A DNA stretch of 64,000 nt from Trichobilharzia regenti (GCA_944472135.2 OX235264.1:83276319-83340318); one strand, 5' to 3'. Positions 10,995 through 22,625 are shown, counted from the stretch's first letter. Notes: generated by a model not told the origin, from the letters alone. A program made the numbers and translations.

Positions 10995-11494
10995 GATTGA
11001 TTGGAGGATTTCATCATTACCTGATATCGGTCAAAGAACCAATGGGGGACCTTCAGGGAGTGCTGGACAGATGTGTCGTCTTAATTTGGGACTCTTCATC
11101 GGTGCGCACACACCGGGGTTCGAACCAAGGACCTTATGGCTACAAGGCTAGTCCTTAGACCATTAAGCCACCTGAACTCTATGCAATGGCCCATGAATCC
11201 TAACTTCTGCCAATTCATGACGTAGCGCGACTGATTCGCAATGTCTTCTTCGGTGAGTTACTGCCTTACCTTCAATCTTCTGTATTCCGCTGGTCATGGC
11301 TCCCCACTAGAACTTCAAGTAACTGCATGGATAGGACCAGTCGTTAGTGAGCATACAAATGAAGAGCCGCAAACTGGTACGAAAGAGCTGTCCAGTTCTC
11401 CCAGGTTTTCCAACGGTTCTCTAATTGATGTCATCTCATGATGAAATCCTCCATGCAATCAAACAAAATCCCTACAAAAACCAATACCTGAAAA
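10995..11494. mobile_element. Composite inverted SINE-A dimer
   Basis: The left part (to about 11345) is a minus-strand SINE-A with a tRNA-like head; the B-box CGGGGTTCGAACC lies near 11113-11125. The right part (about 11370-11494) is a plus-strand SINE-A tail: CAGTTCTCCCAGGTTTTCC, GATGTCATCTCATGATGAAA, CAATACCTGAAAAAC. The whole 500-bp unit is bounded by ACATTCAAGT (10985-10994) and ACATTCATGT (11495-11504), a 10-bp target duplication with one mismatch. The same architecture is found at 53231-53804. Confidence 0.65.
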
Positions 11495-11879
11495 ACATTC
11501 ATGTAAATTTAACTCAAAATTAGCAACCCACTGAAACCGTTCAGATAAGTAATAGCGGCAAAATAGTGAGAGGCAACTGTTTAGTCGTAGTTTGCAAGCT
11601 TTAAATAGTAAACCTTAGAAACATTATGAAAGAATAATCTTTGAGCATGTTTTCCCATGAACAAATAATACGATAATGCAGAAGTTGAGGAACAACTATA
11701 TCAGAATTTGAGGGAAGTTGGATGTTATGAGCTAGTACTTAAATAACCAGATTTTAGGTAATAACATACTTGCGAAGTAATCTAGTTCTCTTGGTTTTTC
11801 ATGCATTTACTTCGTGCGAAAACTAAACTATATTAAGAAATATAACTTAATTATGACGTATGAATTCATAGACACGAAA

Positions 11880-12525
11880 TCTTTCAGATTCCTCCCATTT
11901 ATGCCGATTGTTGTCTGTTGTTGGTGTTGTTGTCGCTGTTGCTATTAGTCAGGAATCTTCATCACCTCTGTTTTCTCTATGTCCAGCTGAAGGAAGTCCT
12001 ATCTTTGATGCTTCTTCAGAAAACTTGTTACTTTTCACTAGCATATATCCCAGTTTGTGGGAAATTAGACATATATCATCATCGGCGAAGTCCACATCCT
12101 TCAAGGTTTTGTGTGGGTCCATCAGTGATGATCCGTGGTGGGGCGATTTGATCAATACATGACTTGCTTCTCCTGAATCCAGCCTGTTCCGGTCCAAGTT
12201 TTTCATCCAGGACTTATTTGATTCTCTCCAGGATGATCCGGCTTAGTATTTTGCTTGGAATGGACAGAAGCATAATTCCGCACCAGTTCTTGCATTGACT
12301 TAAGTCTCCTTTCTTTGGCAGTTTGAATAAGTATCCTTTCTTGAGATCCTCAGGTACTTTGCCCTCTTTCCACACCTTCTCCAGCAGTGGTGTCATCAAG
12401 TCAGCTGTTGTCTCTGGGTCCATTTTCAATGCTTCTGCTGGGATTCCATCTGGTCCTGCTGCCTTACCAGCTTTTAGCATCTTGATTGCCTTCAAGATTT
12501 CTGTTTTCGTTAGAGGGTTGATGTC
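11880..12525 (-). mobile_element. RTE copy 2, internally deleted fragment
   Basis: Read on the minus strand from 12525: KTEILKAIKMLKAGKAAGPDG, GDLSQCKNWCGIMLLS, PEQAGFRRSK, IDQIA; then a jump straight to LEGCGLRR-type text equivalent to VDFADDDICLISHKLGYM, and the glutamine-rich stretch near 11930. The segment carrying motifs A and B (about 340 bp) is missing at about 12135. The copy also lacks the 3' tail, ending near 11880, so it is broken at both ends. Confidence 0.85.
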
Positions 12526-13944
12526 CTAGGATTTAAGTAGTAAGACGATGTATACAGACAGAAAAAGATGCTAATCAAAGGGATTTGTAAAACAAAGAAC
12601 TCAGGAATTTCTCGATTCCTTAGATTGAATTATTTGGATAATTATCCACAAGTTGAAGTCAAAGCTACTTATCTAGACATCTGATAAAGTCATTTTATTT
12701 GGTAATTGCACTTCGATAATTCAAACTTTCGCAGCTGTAAATCAGACCGTCAGATTATTTATCTATATTTCAGTGTTATTTATTCGTCTGTATAACAAAA
12801 ATTTCGTCTGACCTACAGATTTATATTATTAAGATTAGCGTTCATATAAAAGCAAAATAAAACAGGTAGCGATAGTATTCGAACTGATAAATTCTTCCAC
12901 CCATCATCTCAGAATATTCTCTTAGAAAGGGCTGTAAACTGAAATCCAGTGATCATCATGCCGTGAACAACAACCGAAATAAAGCAGTTTTTCGTCTAGT
13001 AGATATTGAAAAATTTCGTCTCGCCTAGTCGGTGTGTGATATGGGTGGATGACGTCACTTTTTGCTCGAATGCATTTATCTAATTTCATAACGCGGTTGC
13101 TTTCGTTTTCTATGTATGCAAAAGATCAATATGTCCAGATATTAATAAAATATAATATGAGATGAATCATATAGGCTTTAACGAATTAATGTAGGAATAA
13201 GTGAAGAATTGACAGACAGTGAGTGTAACATTTAAAATTAAATATCTTAGAACAACTAGATATCTATCGTAAAAGAGTAAATACATTGGTCTTTAAATAA
13301 GTTGGGTAATAAACTGCTTCTTTTTTTTTATCTCGAATACAGATTTATAAAATGTTTACTGGTTGATTTGACCGAAAAGTCTATTTTATAAATATCTAGG
13401 TAGGCACAAATTTATAGTCGATTTGTCTTTTGAATGTTAAGATTACACTGAAATTTAATATAAATAAACAAAGAAAAAATCAATAAGTTAATGCTAAAGT
13501 AATTTAGGACATTTATATTTCGTGGGGTATATTTTTTATTTATCTAAAATATTTGGATAAGTGCCGACCTCTGATTTACATATAAACATACTAGGTATAT
13601 TTATATATATATATATATATTTTGATAAGTCGATATTTCTATGATCGTATTAATTGCATTTCATACTGTTTAAAAGTCATGAAGGCTTTTAGATAAAAGT
13701 GATAGGGATCAGAGAATTTCTGGTTTTTCCTTGGAAGGTAAATTAACTTCTTGTTCTTAAAGAAACATTTAAAGCAACCATTTCTCTGCTACTGACTCTT
13801 ATCAAAAGTTAGGGATAATAAGTCTTAATAAGGCTGGTTATGCGCTGAACTCTACCACAAGAATTGAATGAATGACTTCTACAAGACACTTGAAATCCTC
13901 ACTGGTAAACTAATGTCAGAAATCTAGAATATGTGTTTATTGAA
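12526..13944. other. No recognised gene; AT-rich with a TA run
   Basis: Only a short TA microsatellite (13602-13620) and homopolymer runs were noticed. No TE motif or host exon could be supported. Confidence 0.4.
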
Positions 13945-14346
13945 TAATGAAAACAAAACACGTAGATCAGCGAAGAGTCTCTTTTCGGTGAATTCATTTT
14001 CTTAGCTGTACAATCGCAAATACGTATGTGTTCTTTTGTATGTATGTGTACACCAAGTTTGTGAAACAAAATTACAATTGGTTATGGTTATTTTAACTAA
14101 ACAGGTGAAGGTTGGTAATACAAGTCAAGAAAGTTAAGTGTTAATGAAATTAGTGTAGTAACAAAGGTGATGAGATGTCACAAACAGTTGTTAAAAGAAG
14201 TTATGTAATAATAATAATATGAATGGTGTGATGAGTGAGTTTTACACAGGATGCACATAGAAACAAAGTAGATAATACGAAATTATGTAAGAGATCTAAG
14301 TGAATGCAAGAATTATAAGCAATTAAAGAACAGGCAAAGAAACAAA
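13945..14346. repeat. Left arm of 402-bp inverted repeat (PLE-B)
   Basis: This is the reverse complement of 14600-15001 with no mismatch that I could find. The outer end carries the hammerhead-like motif on the minus strand (13967-14014) and a GT-rich stretch. Arms of the same general type flank PLE pieces at 17563-18337 and 47459-50790. Confidence 0.9.
13967..14014 (-). ncRNA. Hammerhead-like motif, PLE-B left arm
   Basis: The minus strand reads TGTACAGC, CTAAG, ATGAATTCACC, GAAA, AGAGACTCTT, CGCTGAT. Helix I would pair CAGC with GCTG and helix III AAGAG with CTCTT around the GAA core. The first core strand differs from the canonical CUGAUGA, so activity is doubtful. Confidence 0.45.
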
Positions 14347-14599
14347 ATTAAGTCATCAAAATCAAAAAACTCAAATCAAAACAAAAAGGAGTTGTTACCA
14401 TGACAGTAGAAGTGGTTGTGTAATCTCCTTTTGTATGCACAGCTCCGGTTTTTCTATGTGAATGGCCAGAGCTTCAGCGATACAAAGGAGACAAAACACT
14501 TGGTTAACACTGATCATTCCCTTTCAACAAACGCCTCCTGCTTCAAAGTAATCTACATAGTCAAGAATAACCTATCAAAGGCAATACGGTTTCGTCTCC
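14347..14599 (+). pseudogene. PLE-B C-terminal coding scrap between inverted arms
   Basis: The plus strand reads ETKHLVNTDHSLSTNASCF, KVIYIVKNNLSKAIRFRLL. This matches the end of the GIY-YIG protein in the other PLEs here, for example EHLVNTGHTI at 63.5 kb and KVIYKVKRSLPKTVSLHVL at 50.2 kb. The coding text runs straight into the right arm, as expected if the arm begins at or just inside the ORF end. No RT remains. Confidence 0.7.
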
Positions 14600-15001
14600 T
14601 TTGTTTCTTTGCCTGTTCTTTAATTGCTTATAATTCTTGCATTCACTTAGATCTCTTACATAATTTCGTATTATCTACTTTGTTTCTATGTGCATCCTGT
14701 GTAAAACTCACTCATCACACCATTCATATTATTATTATTACATAACTTCTTTTAACAACTGTTTGTGACATCTCATCACCTTTGTTACTACACTAATTTC
14801 ATTAACACTTAACTTTCTTGACTTGTATTACCAACCTTCACCTGTTTAGTTAAAATAACCATAACCAATTGTAATTTTGTTTCACAAACTTGGTGTACAC
14901 ATACATACAAAAGAACACATACGTATTTGCGATTGTACAGCTAAGAAAATGAATTCACCGAAAAGAGACTCTTCGCTGATCTACGTGTTTTGTTTTCATT
15001 A
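14600..15001. repeat. Right arm of 402-bp inverted repeat (PLE-B)
   Basis: This is the partner of 13945-14346. The two arms could form a 402-bp hairpin with a 253-bp loop. The apparent lack of divergence implies recent formation, recent gene conversion, or an assembly artefact. Confidence 0.9.
14933..14982 (+). ncRNA. Hammerhead-like motif, PLE-B right arm
   Basis: Same sequence as 13967-14014 on the opposite strand: CAGC, CTAAG-type core, GAAA, AGAGACTCTT, C, GCTG. It lies downstream of the PLE coding scrap, where hammerheads have been reported in Penelope-like elements. Confidence 0.45.
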
Positions 15002-15800
15002 ATGCCTGGATGGGGATTATCCATGAATTTATTGAATAACATGAAGAGGACACACACACTGAACTAAATTCTACTTATCTCACAGTGTTTGTCATTTCAT
15101 TTAAGAAGCCGCCAGGTAATGCAGTTACTGATGCGAAATCAGACATACCTTTAGAAACTTAAACTACTTTCCTGTGAATAAATCTTAACCATTAAGGCAT
15201 TTCACTGTTTTTCACATATTTTTCTCATATTAGCGGTAGATAAAAATAGATCAGCTTTCGCTTAAATTGTATTTAGAAAGAAATTTTGAAGTGTTGTCTG
15301 AGAACAATAATTTCACACACACTTTAAATGTGTACTTTAATTTTTATGAATTGAACAGAAACAATTTCACTAAAAAATATTTTTTAATCTGTAAATCATT
15401 GGTGACTGAACAGTATCCACGTGAATATTTGGTTACCTAACTTAGTAAATACCTAGTATATTTATCAGTTAATATACACATGAATTGAGTATGCAACAAC
15501 AAGCAACATAGAACTCTCTTATCTGAATTAAGCATCTGAGAGTGAAGTCTGCAAAACTCTGTACAATAACATCCAATGTCAATACGGTAGAGTGCAAAAT
15601 AGGGCGTAGGATTAAGTACGTTTTGAATTTTACTACACCTAATGATTTGGAAAGCTTTTTTAAGTTTGGTCACGAACGTACTTCAGTTGGAAAATCACTA
15701 AAAACCAGGGTGGAGCGGAGAACTATTTTGCCTTAGCATGGAACACTTCGGCATTGGATATCCATTACCCCGCCGAAGATCAAACCCAGGATCATTTTGA
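15002..15800. other. No recognised feature
   Basis: Only 15002-15045 (GCCTGGATGGGGATTATCC) resembles the sequence that follows other hammerhead-like motifs, at about 18354 and 50766. The rest is unassigned. Confidence 0.4.
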
Positions 15801-15805
15801 TTTTG

Positions 15806-16003
15806 ATTATAGCTTGAAACCACATAGTACTTTTGGTACAAGTATGTAATTTTCAACATGTGATATCAGTAGCCCAAATTTTGCAGACCGACCATTGATA
15901 TCAGGTGTGCGTAGGCAGAGGATCGAACCCCGGACCATGTGCATGGTTGGCAAGAGTCCTAACCACTGTGCCACCGACGCACAACTGAAGCTATAAGATG
16001 AGG
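15806..16003 (-). mobile_element. SINE-C copy
   Basis: The minus strand has TGCGTCGGTGGCACAGTGG (A-box region, near 15965-15983), a B-box near 15920-15935 (GGGGTTCGATCC), then ACCTGATATCAATGGTCGGT and GAAAATTACATACTTGTACC. It shares its head with SINE-B but has a different body. Confidence 0.8.
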
Positions 16004-16009
16004 CTGTTG

Positions 16010-16904
16010 ACCATTCAACCACTGCGATGAGATCAAATGGCAGAAGTTAAAATTCATGGACTTCCCTTATCAACTAGAAGTTCTGATTTTGATCCCACAC
16101 CATTTGAATATAAAAAGAATTGTCCTTCAAACAAAGGGATGTTTCCATAATACCTCTGGGATATTTCTGTTCTTACTTCGTTGTTAAGAAATTGTCTTTT
16201 ACGGTATAATACTGTATATTTATCAGCAAGACATCCTGTCATTTTACGTAAATAAAGTTCCCTATAGTCTAGGTTGTTAATGTTTCACTTTGAGCAGTAT
16301 ATTAAATTAATACGTGCTATTTTCTTCGACAGTGTACGGAGTGATTCATCAATAATACTTCCAGGGAGACATATGACACTATTTATTTAAAGATGAGTGA
16401 CGTAGACTAGTACAAATGATACTTAAACTACAAACACATATGAGCTTGAGTGAGAGAAAATTGTTAAGGTGACCCATTCTTAGGACAACGTCATTAAAGC
16501 AATTAATTTTCCTATGATGTTGATGACATTTAATACAAAGACGAAATTTCAGGTTAACTATCTTCTTGTACAGCGAAATTCGGATCAAAACGCTCTATCA
16601 CCTAGAATTAACTTTAAATGTGATGAATCAGTACTTTTGAGCAAAGTTCATTTGAGTAATTAAACAAAGATTACAGTGCTTTAATGTTATCATGTTGAAA
16701 TTAATCTTCAAGCACATAAAAGTCTACACTCTGATTACAATAAAATAATATGATGGTTGAATTAATTAAGATACCAGCATACGGTGTATTGTATATGTTT
16801 ATCAAGCTGAATTAAATATAAGAGTTATGCATTATTTTCGTACATTTGTAAACACCAAAAGCACAAAGTCACGGAAATTTAAATCACAATAACATTGTTA
16901 GCTG

Positions 16905-16948
<44 letters not shown>

Positions 16949-17177
16949 TGCATAAAATGTGAGACAAAAAGAGATAAAGATCTTTGAGGAGTGGTGATAC
17001 TTGTCCCTAATCTAGATTTTAGTACATATAGAAAATACTTCAATTGAATTAGTTATTATTCGTAGTCATAGAATCTAATGAAACATAAATTAATAAAACT
17101 GAACTCATTATGTACACAACATTATATCCATCCATATTGTTATTCTCTTATATATGATTATACTGCAATCATAAGGA
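16010..17177. other. No recognised gene; (TA)n at 16906-16946
   Basis: AT-rich DNA with one long TA run of about 20 units. No TE coding motif was legible. Confidence 0.4.
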
Positions 17178-17562
17178 AAAAGGAGGAGACACAAGTCAAC
17201 ACTAGCGAAGAGACCAGCGTCAAAAAGCGCTGGAACAGACTTAAAGCGGTGTGGAGTCAAACCTGAATCGACGTTCTAGGCAGAAAGAAGAGATTGGACA
17301 TACAGTGGCTCACTACGGATACATGGAGACTAATAGAAGAGAGAAGGATGGTAGAACAAAAGATAATCCAGTGCATCGGACAGCAAAACAAACAGGAGGT
17401 GAATGCAGGCTACAATACACTGATCAGAAGCGTAAATAAAAGTGCCAGGAAAGACAAAAGTAAATATTATGAAGCTATGACAAGTGAAGCACAACTAGCT
17501 GCAGGCAAAGGCGAGTTCGTAACACCCTATCACACAACTAGGTTTCTACCAGGGAAGTCTTT
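17178..17562 (+). mobile_element. RTE copy 3, central fragment
   Basis: It reads EETSVKKRWNRLKAV, then in another frame WLTTDTWRLIEERRMVEQKI, SARKDKSKYYEAMTSEAQLA. This aligns with residues of about 315-425 of the frame at 3951 (linker between endonuclease and RT). It ends at 17562, exactly where inverted arm C begins, so the PLE-C unit either inserted here or replaced the remainder. No RTE sequence was recognised on the far side at 18338. Confidence 0.85.
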
Positions 17563-17594
17563 TTTCGGCGAACTCATCCACTTAGCTGTACAAT
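17560..17594 (-). ncRNA. Hammerhead-like remnant, PLE-C left arm
   Basis: The minus strand reads TGTACAGC, CTAAGTGGATGAGTTCGCC, GAAA. Helix II (GTGGAT with GTTCGC) is partly retained, while the helix III/helix I 3' part is lost at the arm end. Confidence 0.35.
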
Positions 17595-17889
17595 TAAATT
17601 CATATATGAATATTTGTGTGTGTGTTTGTGTACATTAGGATTGTCAAACAAAAATGAAAATTAGTTGGGGTTATTGTTTATCTCATCGAAATGTTTCAAA
17701 AATGTGATGAGAAATCAGAATTGTAACTAGGGGGAGGGTGAAGATTGGTTAATATTGACAAGGGTTACGTAATGTGAAAGACATCTAGAAAAATAGTATG
17801 TTAATGAAACAGCGTGGAGACAAGTGTCTCAAATAAATTACGCAACACGCAGAAAGAGTAAATAAACGGCTGGTTAAGAAAACGTCATA
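17563..17889. repeat. Left inverted arm of PLE-C
   Basis: Inverted with respect to 18005-18337, with scattered mismatches and a small length difference in the GT/CA run. It shares segments such as TGTACATTAGGATTGTCAAA with the arm at 47459-47917. Confidence 0.85.
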
Positions 17890-18004
17890 CAAAAATTCAA
17901 AATGAAATGTTATTAACAAAGTAGTAGGACTTGGAATTGAACACAAAGTAGAAGGAGAGGGTGGGGAAATTTCTTATGTGTATGTGTATCAGAGAACTTT
18001 TGTG

Positions 18005-18337
18005 TGACATCTTTTTCTTAACCAACCGTTTATTTACACTTTTTGCCTGTTGCATAATTTATTTTGGACACTTGTCTCCACGCTGTTTCATTAACATACT
18101 ATTTTTCTAGATGTCTTTCGCATGACGCAACCCTTGTCAATATTAACCAATCCTCACCCTCCCCCCTAGTTACAATTTTGATTTCTCATCACATTTTTGA
18201 AACATTTCGATGAGATAAACAATAACCCCAACTAATTTTCATTTTTGTTTGACAATCCTAATGTACACACACACATACACACACAAATAATCATATACGA
18301 ATGCAATTGTACAGCTAAGTGGATGAATTCGCCGAAA
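18005..18337. repeat. Right inverted arm of PLE-C
   Basis: Partner of 17563-17889. Only about 115 bp separate the arms and no PLE coding sequence is recognisable between them, so this unit is reduced to its arms. Confidence 0.85.
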
Positions 18338-18345
18338 TGCTTTTT
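18305..18345 (+). ncRNA. Hammerhead-like remnant, PLE-C right arm
   Basis: Reads TGTACAGC, CTAAGTGGATGAATTCGCC, GAAA. Helix II pairs GTGGAT with ATTCGC (two wobbles). The helix III part is degraded to TGCTTTTTTC. Confidence 0.35.
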
Positions 18346-19565
18346 TCTTATATTCATGTCAGGTTGGGTATTTTCCACGAATTAACAATTCATTTAGGCA
18401 TTATATTCCTAGCATAATTCACTTGTTATCACACACTTCTTATATTACTCAAAATGACATCACCTTAGTCATTATTCTTCATTAAATGCTTCCATGTTTC
18501 CGTGATGAGTATTGGAGAAAGATATGAAAAATTACCAGTGAGAAAGAACACTCAATTAAGTTTAAGAATCATCTTAATGTGAACGCTGTTTATCACATTT
18601 GATAAAAACTAATCCGAAATATCATAGGCATAATTATCTATAAACTTAATCATAGCAGCTTCATTATGATTATTACATTTTGAAAGATCATTAAGTGAGC
18701 CACAAATATTGATCTGCATTGGATGATGAAGACTATCTTTGGTCATTGTCAAGTCTGCTACCGAATCATGATACTCATATATATGTATATATATATATAT
18801 ATTCAAGTTTGCAAAGTGCGTACTTCTTTTATCCAAGTTCAGCGTAGGTTGTTGCGTTAAACTTGACAGATTTGTGATGAATGATATTTTCAATTGTTAA
18901 TCGAAAGTAAAGGGGACATTCGCCAGCCTGGATCATCACATGATATTAGTCTATCGATAAGAGTAGGGTATACAAGGCACTAATACAACAAGCACTCTGG
19001 TTGTAAGCCTGTGTTACCGGGCTTTTCGGAGCTGAGAATTTGCAGTGACTCTGTGTGTTCGACCATCTGCTTGTCCGTACAACTGCTGGGTTGTATGAGT
19101 AGTTCTGGGGTTCGATGAAGCGCATCATCTTTTAGTAAGTGATATCATCTTATAAAGACTATAAGAATGCTTGTAGAAAGTAAAGAAGCAGTTAGCCCAT
19201 GGCTTTCAATTGTGAGATGAGGAATAAGTTTGTTAGGTTAGCATGTATTAATAGATCGTGAATTTTTATGTGAAGTCCAAGATATCATGTCACCAAGTAA
19301 CTTGAAACCTCATCAGATATGGGTCATCAATGGAGAATATGCTGCAGTTTCTTTATCTCTTCTACTGAGGAAATTAATACAGAGTAAAAGTAGCTTCCTT
19401 CAATATAATACTTAATAGGTACTTTTATCTATTTCATTTCGTTGTTCTATGATAATTTTATCTATTTATTTTCTTCCTATAATATTATATGGTTTAGCGT
19501 GGGACATCACTATCGTACTGTAAGAAGCTTGTGCTTTAGACAAACTATTCGATATTGGACACGGA
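18338..19565. other. No recognised gene
   Basis: A short TA run lies at 18778-18802. A segment at about 18980-19130 is less AT-rich and contains CTGGGGTTCGATG, reminiscent of a tRNA B-box, but no full head could be built. Confidence 0.35.
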
Positions 19566-20100
19566 TTAGGCGAAACAGGGCAGTCTGTCTTTATTTCTTG
19601 AACTAATTATTGATCGGCTAGTGAATACACAGCATAGCTTAGCTGAGTTGAAAGTTCTTGTGAAAGCTCTTCTCAGACATTGTGAAAGGACCTCACTATT
19701 GACATCACCTGTGAATTTTAATCTTAGGAAGACTGATGTTTTGGAAACATTAAACATCTTCAATGCGCCGGTGGCATAGCGGTTGGGACGCTCGCCGACC
19801 ATGCACATGGTCCGAGGTTCTATCCCCGGCCGACTAACTCCTTTACCTCGCTAAGCCAGAAATAATGCTGGTAAAGAGGAAAGGTTGGGCATGAGACTGG
19901 TAACCCCATCCTGTAAAATAAACACTGCTACAGAAACTTCAAGCCACTAGCTTGAATCCCCATGTTCCACTGGGGAACGTGAAGGAAATAAAAAAAACAT
20001 CTTCAACATTTTACTTTCTGAGTTCATGTGTTTGTTCACGAATTTAGTTGGATATATATTTCTGTCTATTAGATCACGAGTTCTTCGTTCATTGTTTTAT
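19566..20100 (-). pseudogene. PLE remnant split by SINE-B
   Basis: Minus strand, upstream piece (20090-20007): YPTKFVNKHMNSESKMLK. Downstream piece (19751-19566): SKTSVFLRLKFTGDVNSEV, LSQCLRRAFTRTFNSAKL. Joined across the SINE these match the post-RT region of the PLE at 42.8 kb (YPDKFIKKHM, YIRLQFMGDIPSEIVAKKL, RKSVQRTFTAGGLHVLF). The remnant stops before the GIY-YIG core. Confidence 0.8.
19764..19994 (+). mobile_element. SINE-B with 12-bp target duplication
   Basis: The head is GCGCCGGTGGCATAGCGG (A-box) with CCGAGGTTCTATCCCC (B-box). The body follows (GTAAAGAGGAAAGG, GGTAACCCCATCCTGTAAAA, GCTACAGAAACTTCAAGCC), then the tail CCCATGTTCCACTGGGGAAC, GTGAAGGAAATAA. It is flanked by AAACATCTTCAA at 19752-19763 and 19995-20006, which proves insertion into the PLE remnant. 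Confidence 0.92.
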
Positions 20101-20109
20101 TTGAACAAA

Positions 20110-20818
20110 TAACTCTAGCTTGGTGAATCAGACATCTAACCGGACTACGTTTATATTGTAGAGGTATGAAACGCAGGAAATGAATATATTATCCAGTTTC
20201 GTATTTGTATTTTTCACGAGGTCAGTGGACTGGAAGGTTTTTACTCATATCGTAGCTGCAATGATACAAAAAATATTTTACGATATATATATATATATAA
20301 GTAGTTTAGAGATTGAGTGTATTGGTGTTCACGGATAGTACGAAGTATACTAACTCAAGATCTAATACTCACAATTTCTATAGTATTCGTTCTGTGTAGA
20401 CCAAAGACAAAGCCAAATACCAGAATTGATCGGCCAAATTACGAATTACATTTCAGGACTAAATCAGAGTGCGAGATGCTCGCTTAACTAGCTAGGGATC
20501 GTGCACAAACGGACTCACGTAACATGACAGCGTGTCAAATGGCGTGGATGCTTGACCGGAGGCCTTCGGCTAAACAAGTTGACTCAAACAGTGAGTATCA
20601 GCATCCAATGTTCAGTAATGCGTGTTGTGGCCAATAATTCTGGGGAATTACCTACCGCTACAGTAATATCTGCAGTTCCGAAAGTTTTTTTCAAACATAA
20701 TTTAATATAATAGATACAAGACTCTTTCGCCCCAGACAATTTTGTTTAAATTCACTTGTGTCATCACACAGTGTTCCTTGTCTTCGATGACAATCGTTTA
20801 AATTTTGTTTTCTTGACT
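20110..20818. other. No recognised gene
   Basis: A patch at about 20320-20680 is richer in G+C than its surroundings and could be an LTR or another unlisted repeat, but nothing diagnostic was found. Confidence 0.35.
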
Positions 20819-21590
20819 TTATAATAATAATAATAATTTGCTTTATTCCAAAACAGTACTTGCAATACAGAATGGAATTCTCAGCATTTCACTACAGCAT
20901 TGCGCATCCAGTTTGTACATTAACAATAAATAAAATTCTACATAGATTAAGGTAATCTAAATTCATTATGACAACAACAATGGCATGTTGGTAGCAAAGC
21001 CAAAATTGAACGGAGTGTTTGAAGGTGTTAGAAAAGTAGATGCTAGCATATTTACTGGCTTAAGCGGTAACAAAAAGGTCGAGATATACAGTGTGAGAAA
21101 ACGAAGAATGTTTTAATAGGGTTTGTAACGAAGAAAGAAACAAAGCAGCACATAACAGAAAAAAGAGAGAGAAAAGGAAAAGAAAGAAAGAAAAACGTTG
21201 TACCTATAAATGATATGAGTTGGAAAGACGAGATCCAGTTGTTCTGCTGACTATTTAATAAGTCATAAGTTTCACGCCTAATGCTTTCTTTATCACACAG
21301 ATCACGAGCTAAGTAGGGTATGGTTGAGCCTTTGTACTTGCTAGTGCGAGCATATAGTTTTCTATATAGACTTCTGGTTCTTCCTTATGAGATACAAGGG
21401 GAGAGTAGTGAATGAAGAGGATGGTGTGAGTAAGATAAAATGGATTAAGCCCATTTTTCACATCAGCCCATGTGCCTGTCGACCAGAATATTAACAAGTT
21501 GGTTAAGTGACACGTGGCTTACCCTGCTGACAACCTTTAACATCCTGCGTAATAAGGTATAGTCTTTCTTCTATGTGATATGTTCAATGT
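20819..21590 (-). mobile_element. LINE-3 copy, 3' end
   Basis: On the minus strand decayed coding text reads MLKVVSRVSHVSLNQLVNIL, VDRHM, then after frame changes ending with equivalents of PYLAxxLCDKES. The 3' UTR holds a pyrimidine tract (21121-21195 as purines on plus) and ends TGTATTGCAAGTACTGTTTT, GGAATAAAGC, with (ATT)n. The same 3' UTR lies at 37928-38460 and 59750-60122, defining one family. Confidence 0.8.
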
Positions 21591-22484
21591 TCTTAGTTGT
21601 AAAGGTAATTAATCTCTCAATAAATTCATGATGTGATGTGAATTTAATTGCTTACTTGACGTTTCCACTCATTTCTAGTATGTTAACATAAATATAAACT
21701 TACTATTATCCATTCTAAAGAATTTGTATGTATATACATATACGATTATACAGGCCTGAAAACAGATTGTCTCAAAGTCCACATATTGTTTCTCCTCTGA
21801 ATTCTTTGTTTCTTTGTTTAAAATTTGTTCACATCAATGTAATAGTCATCCAGAGTGAGATATTCTATCTACTATTATTGCTTTTAGTTAATTTTATCAA
21901 ACCGTATGTGTGTTTATGCTTATGCATTTATAATCTCCTTTGACTTTCCGTCAGGATATGTCTTACATTAAAATACATCTACAGAACTTTAAAAAAAATT
22001 TAAGGGAGAAATATTTTGTTTCACCAGACATTTGATGATAGTAAAATACTTTTTATTTTTCAAACTTTGTACTATTTTCTGTACTAGCCTAGACAGCTAT
22101 CATTAAATTCTCTTCAGATAAGTAGTTTATTATGCGTCTATTTTATTTGCTTATTATAAATACCATCGAACCAGCTGACCTGACTTTATAATGATGTTTT
22201 GAAATACACAAAATGTTGTTGTTAGACTGTTATTGATTAATTCTGCATACAAGTCATTACATTACTTTTGCTTTTTGTTATAGACTTAAACAGTCATGGT
22301 TGTAGGAACGCTAACGAGTTTTCAATTCTTCACAAATAACATCATATCTGTGGTCTTTTGTTTGTGATAAACAAAAAGTTTAAGAAACACCTTTTACGAA
22401 AACGTGATGAAATGAAGCTAAATGTACTAATCATCTGCATTCATTGCCTGTTATACTTGTTATGGTTTTTGATATATATATATA
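21591..22484. other. No recognised feature
   Basis: AT-rich DNA without legible coding or repeat motifs. Confidence 0.4.
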
Positions 22485-22625
22485 ACCAGAAGCTCCTGGG
22501 TTCGAACCCCGGTGGGTGCGTACTGTTGAAGAGTCCCAAACTAGGCTGACGAAACAGCTGTCCAGTACTCCCAGTTGGTTTTCCAATGGTTCTCTAACCA
22601 ATGTCAGCTTATGATGAAATCCTGT
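22485..22625 (+). mobile_element. SINE-A partial, plus strand
   Basis: Starts inside the tRNA-like head (AACCAGAAGCTCCTGGGTTC, GAACCCCGG) directly after a TATATA run. It continues GAAGAGTCCCAAACTAGGCT, CCAGTACTCCCAG, GATGTCAGCTTATGATGAAA. The 5' part of the head with the A-box is missing. Confidence 0.8.

Noticed and set aside
13945..15001. Inverted-repeat DNA transposon with terminal inverted repeats (MITE)
   Set aside because: The interior is PLE coding text and the arms carry the PLE-associated hammerhead-like motif; no DDE transposase motif was found anywhere in the window.
16906..16946. TA runs as regulatory or origin elements
   Set aside because: They are simple microsatellites scattered through AT-rich DNA with no associated motif.
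20320..20680. A G+C-richer patch as an LTR
   Set aside because: No TG...CA ends, no second copy and no flanking duplication could be seen.
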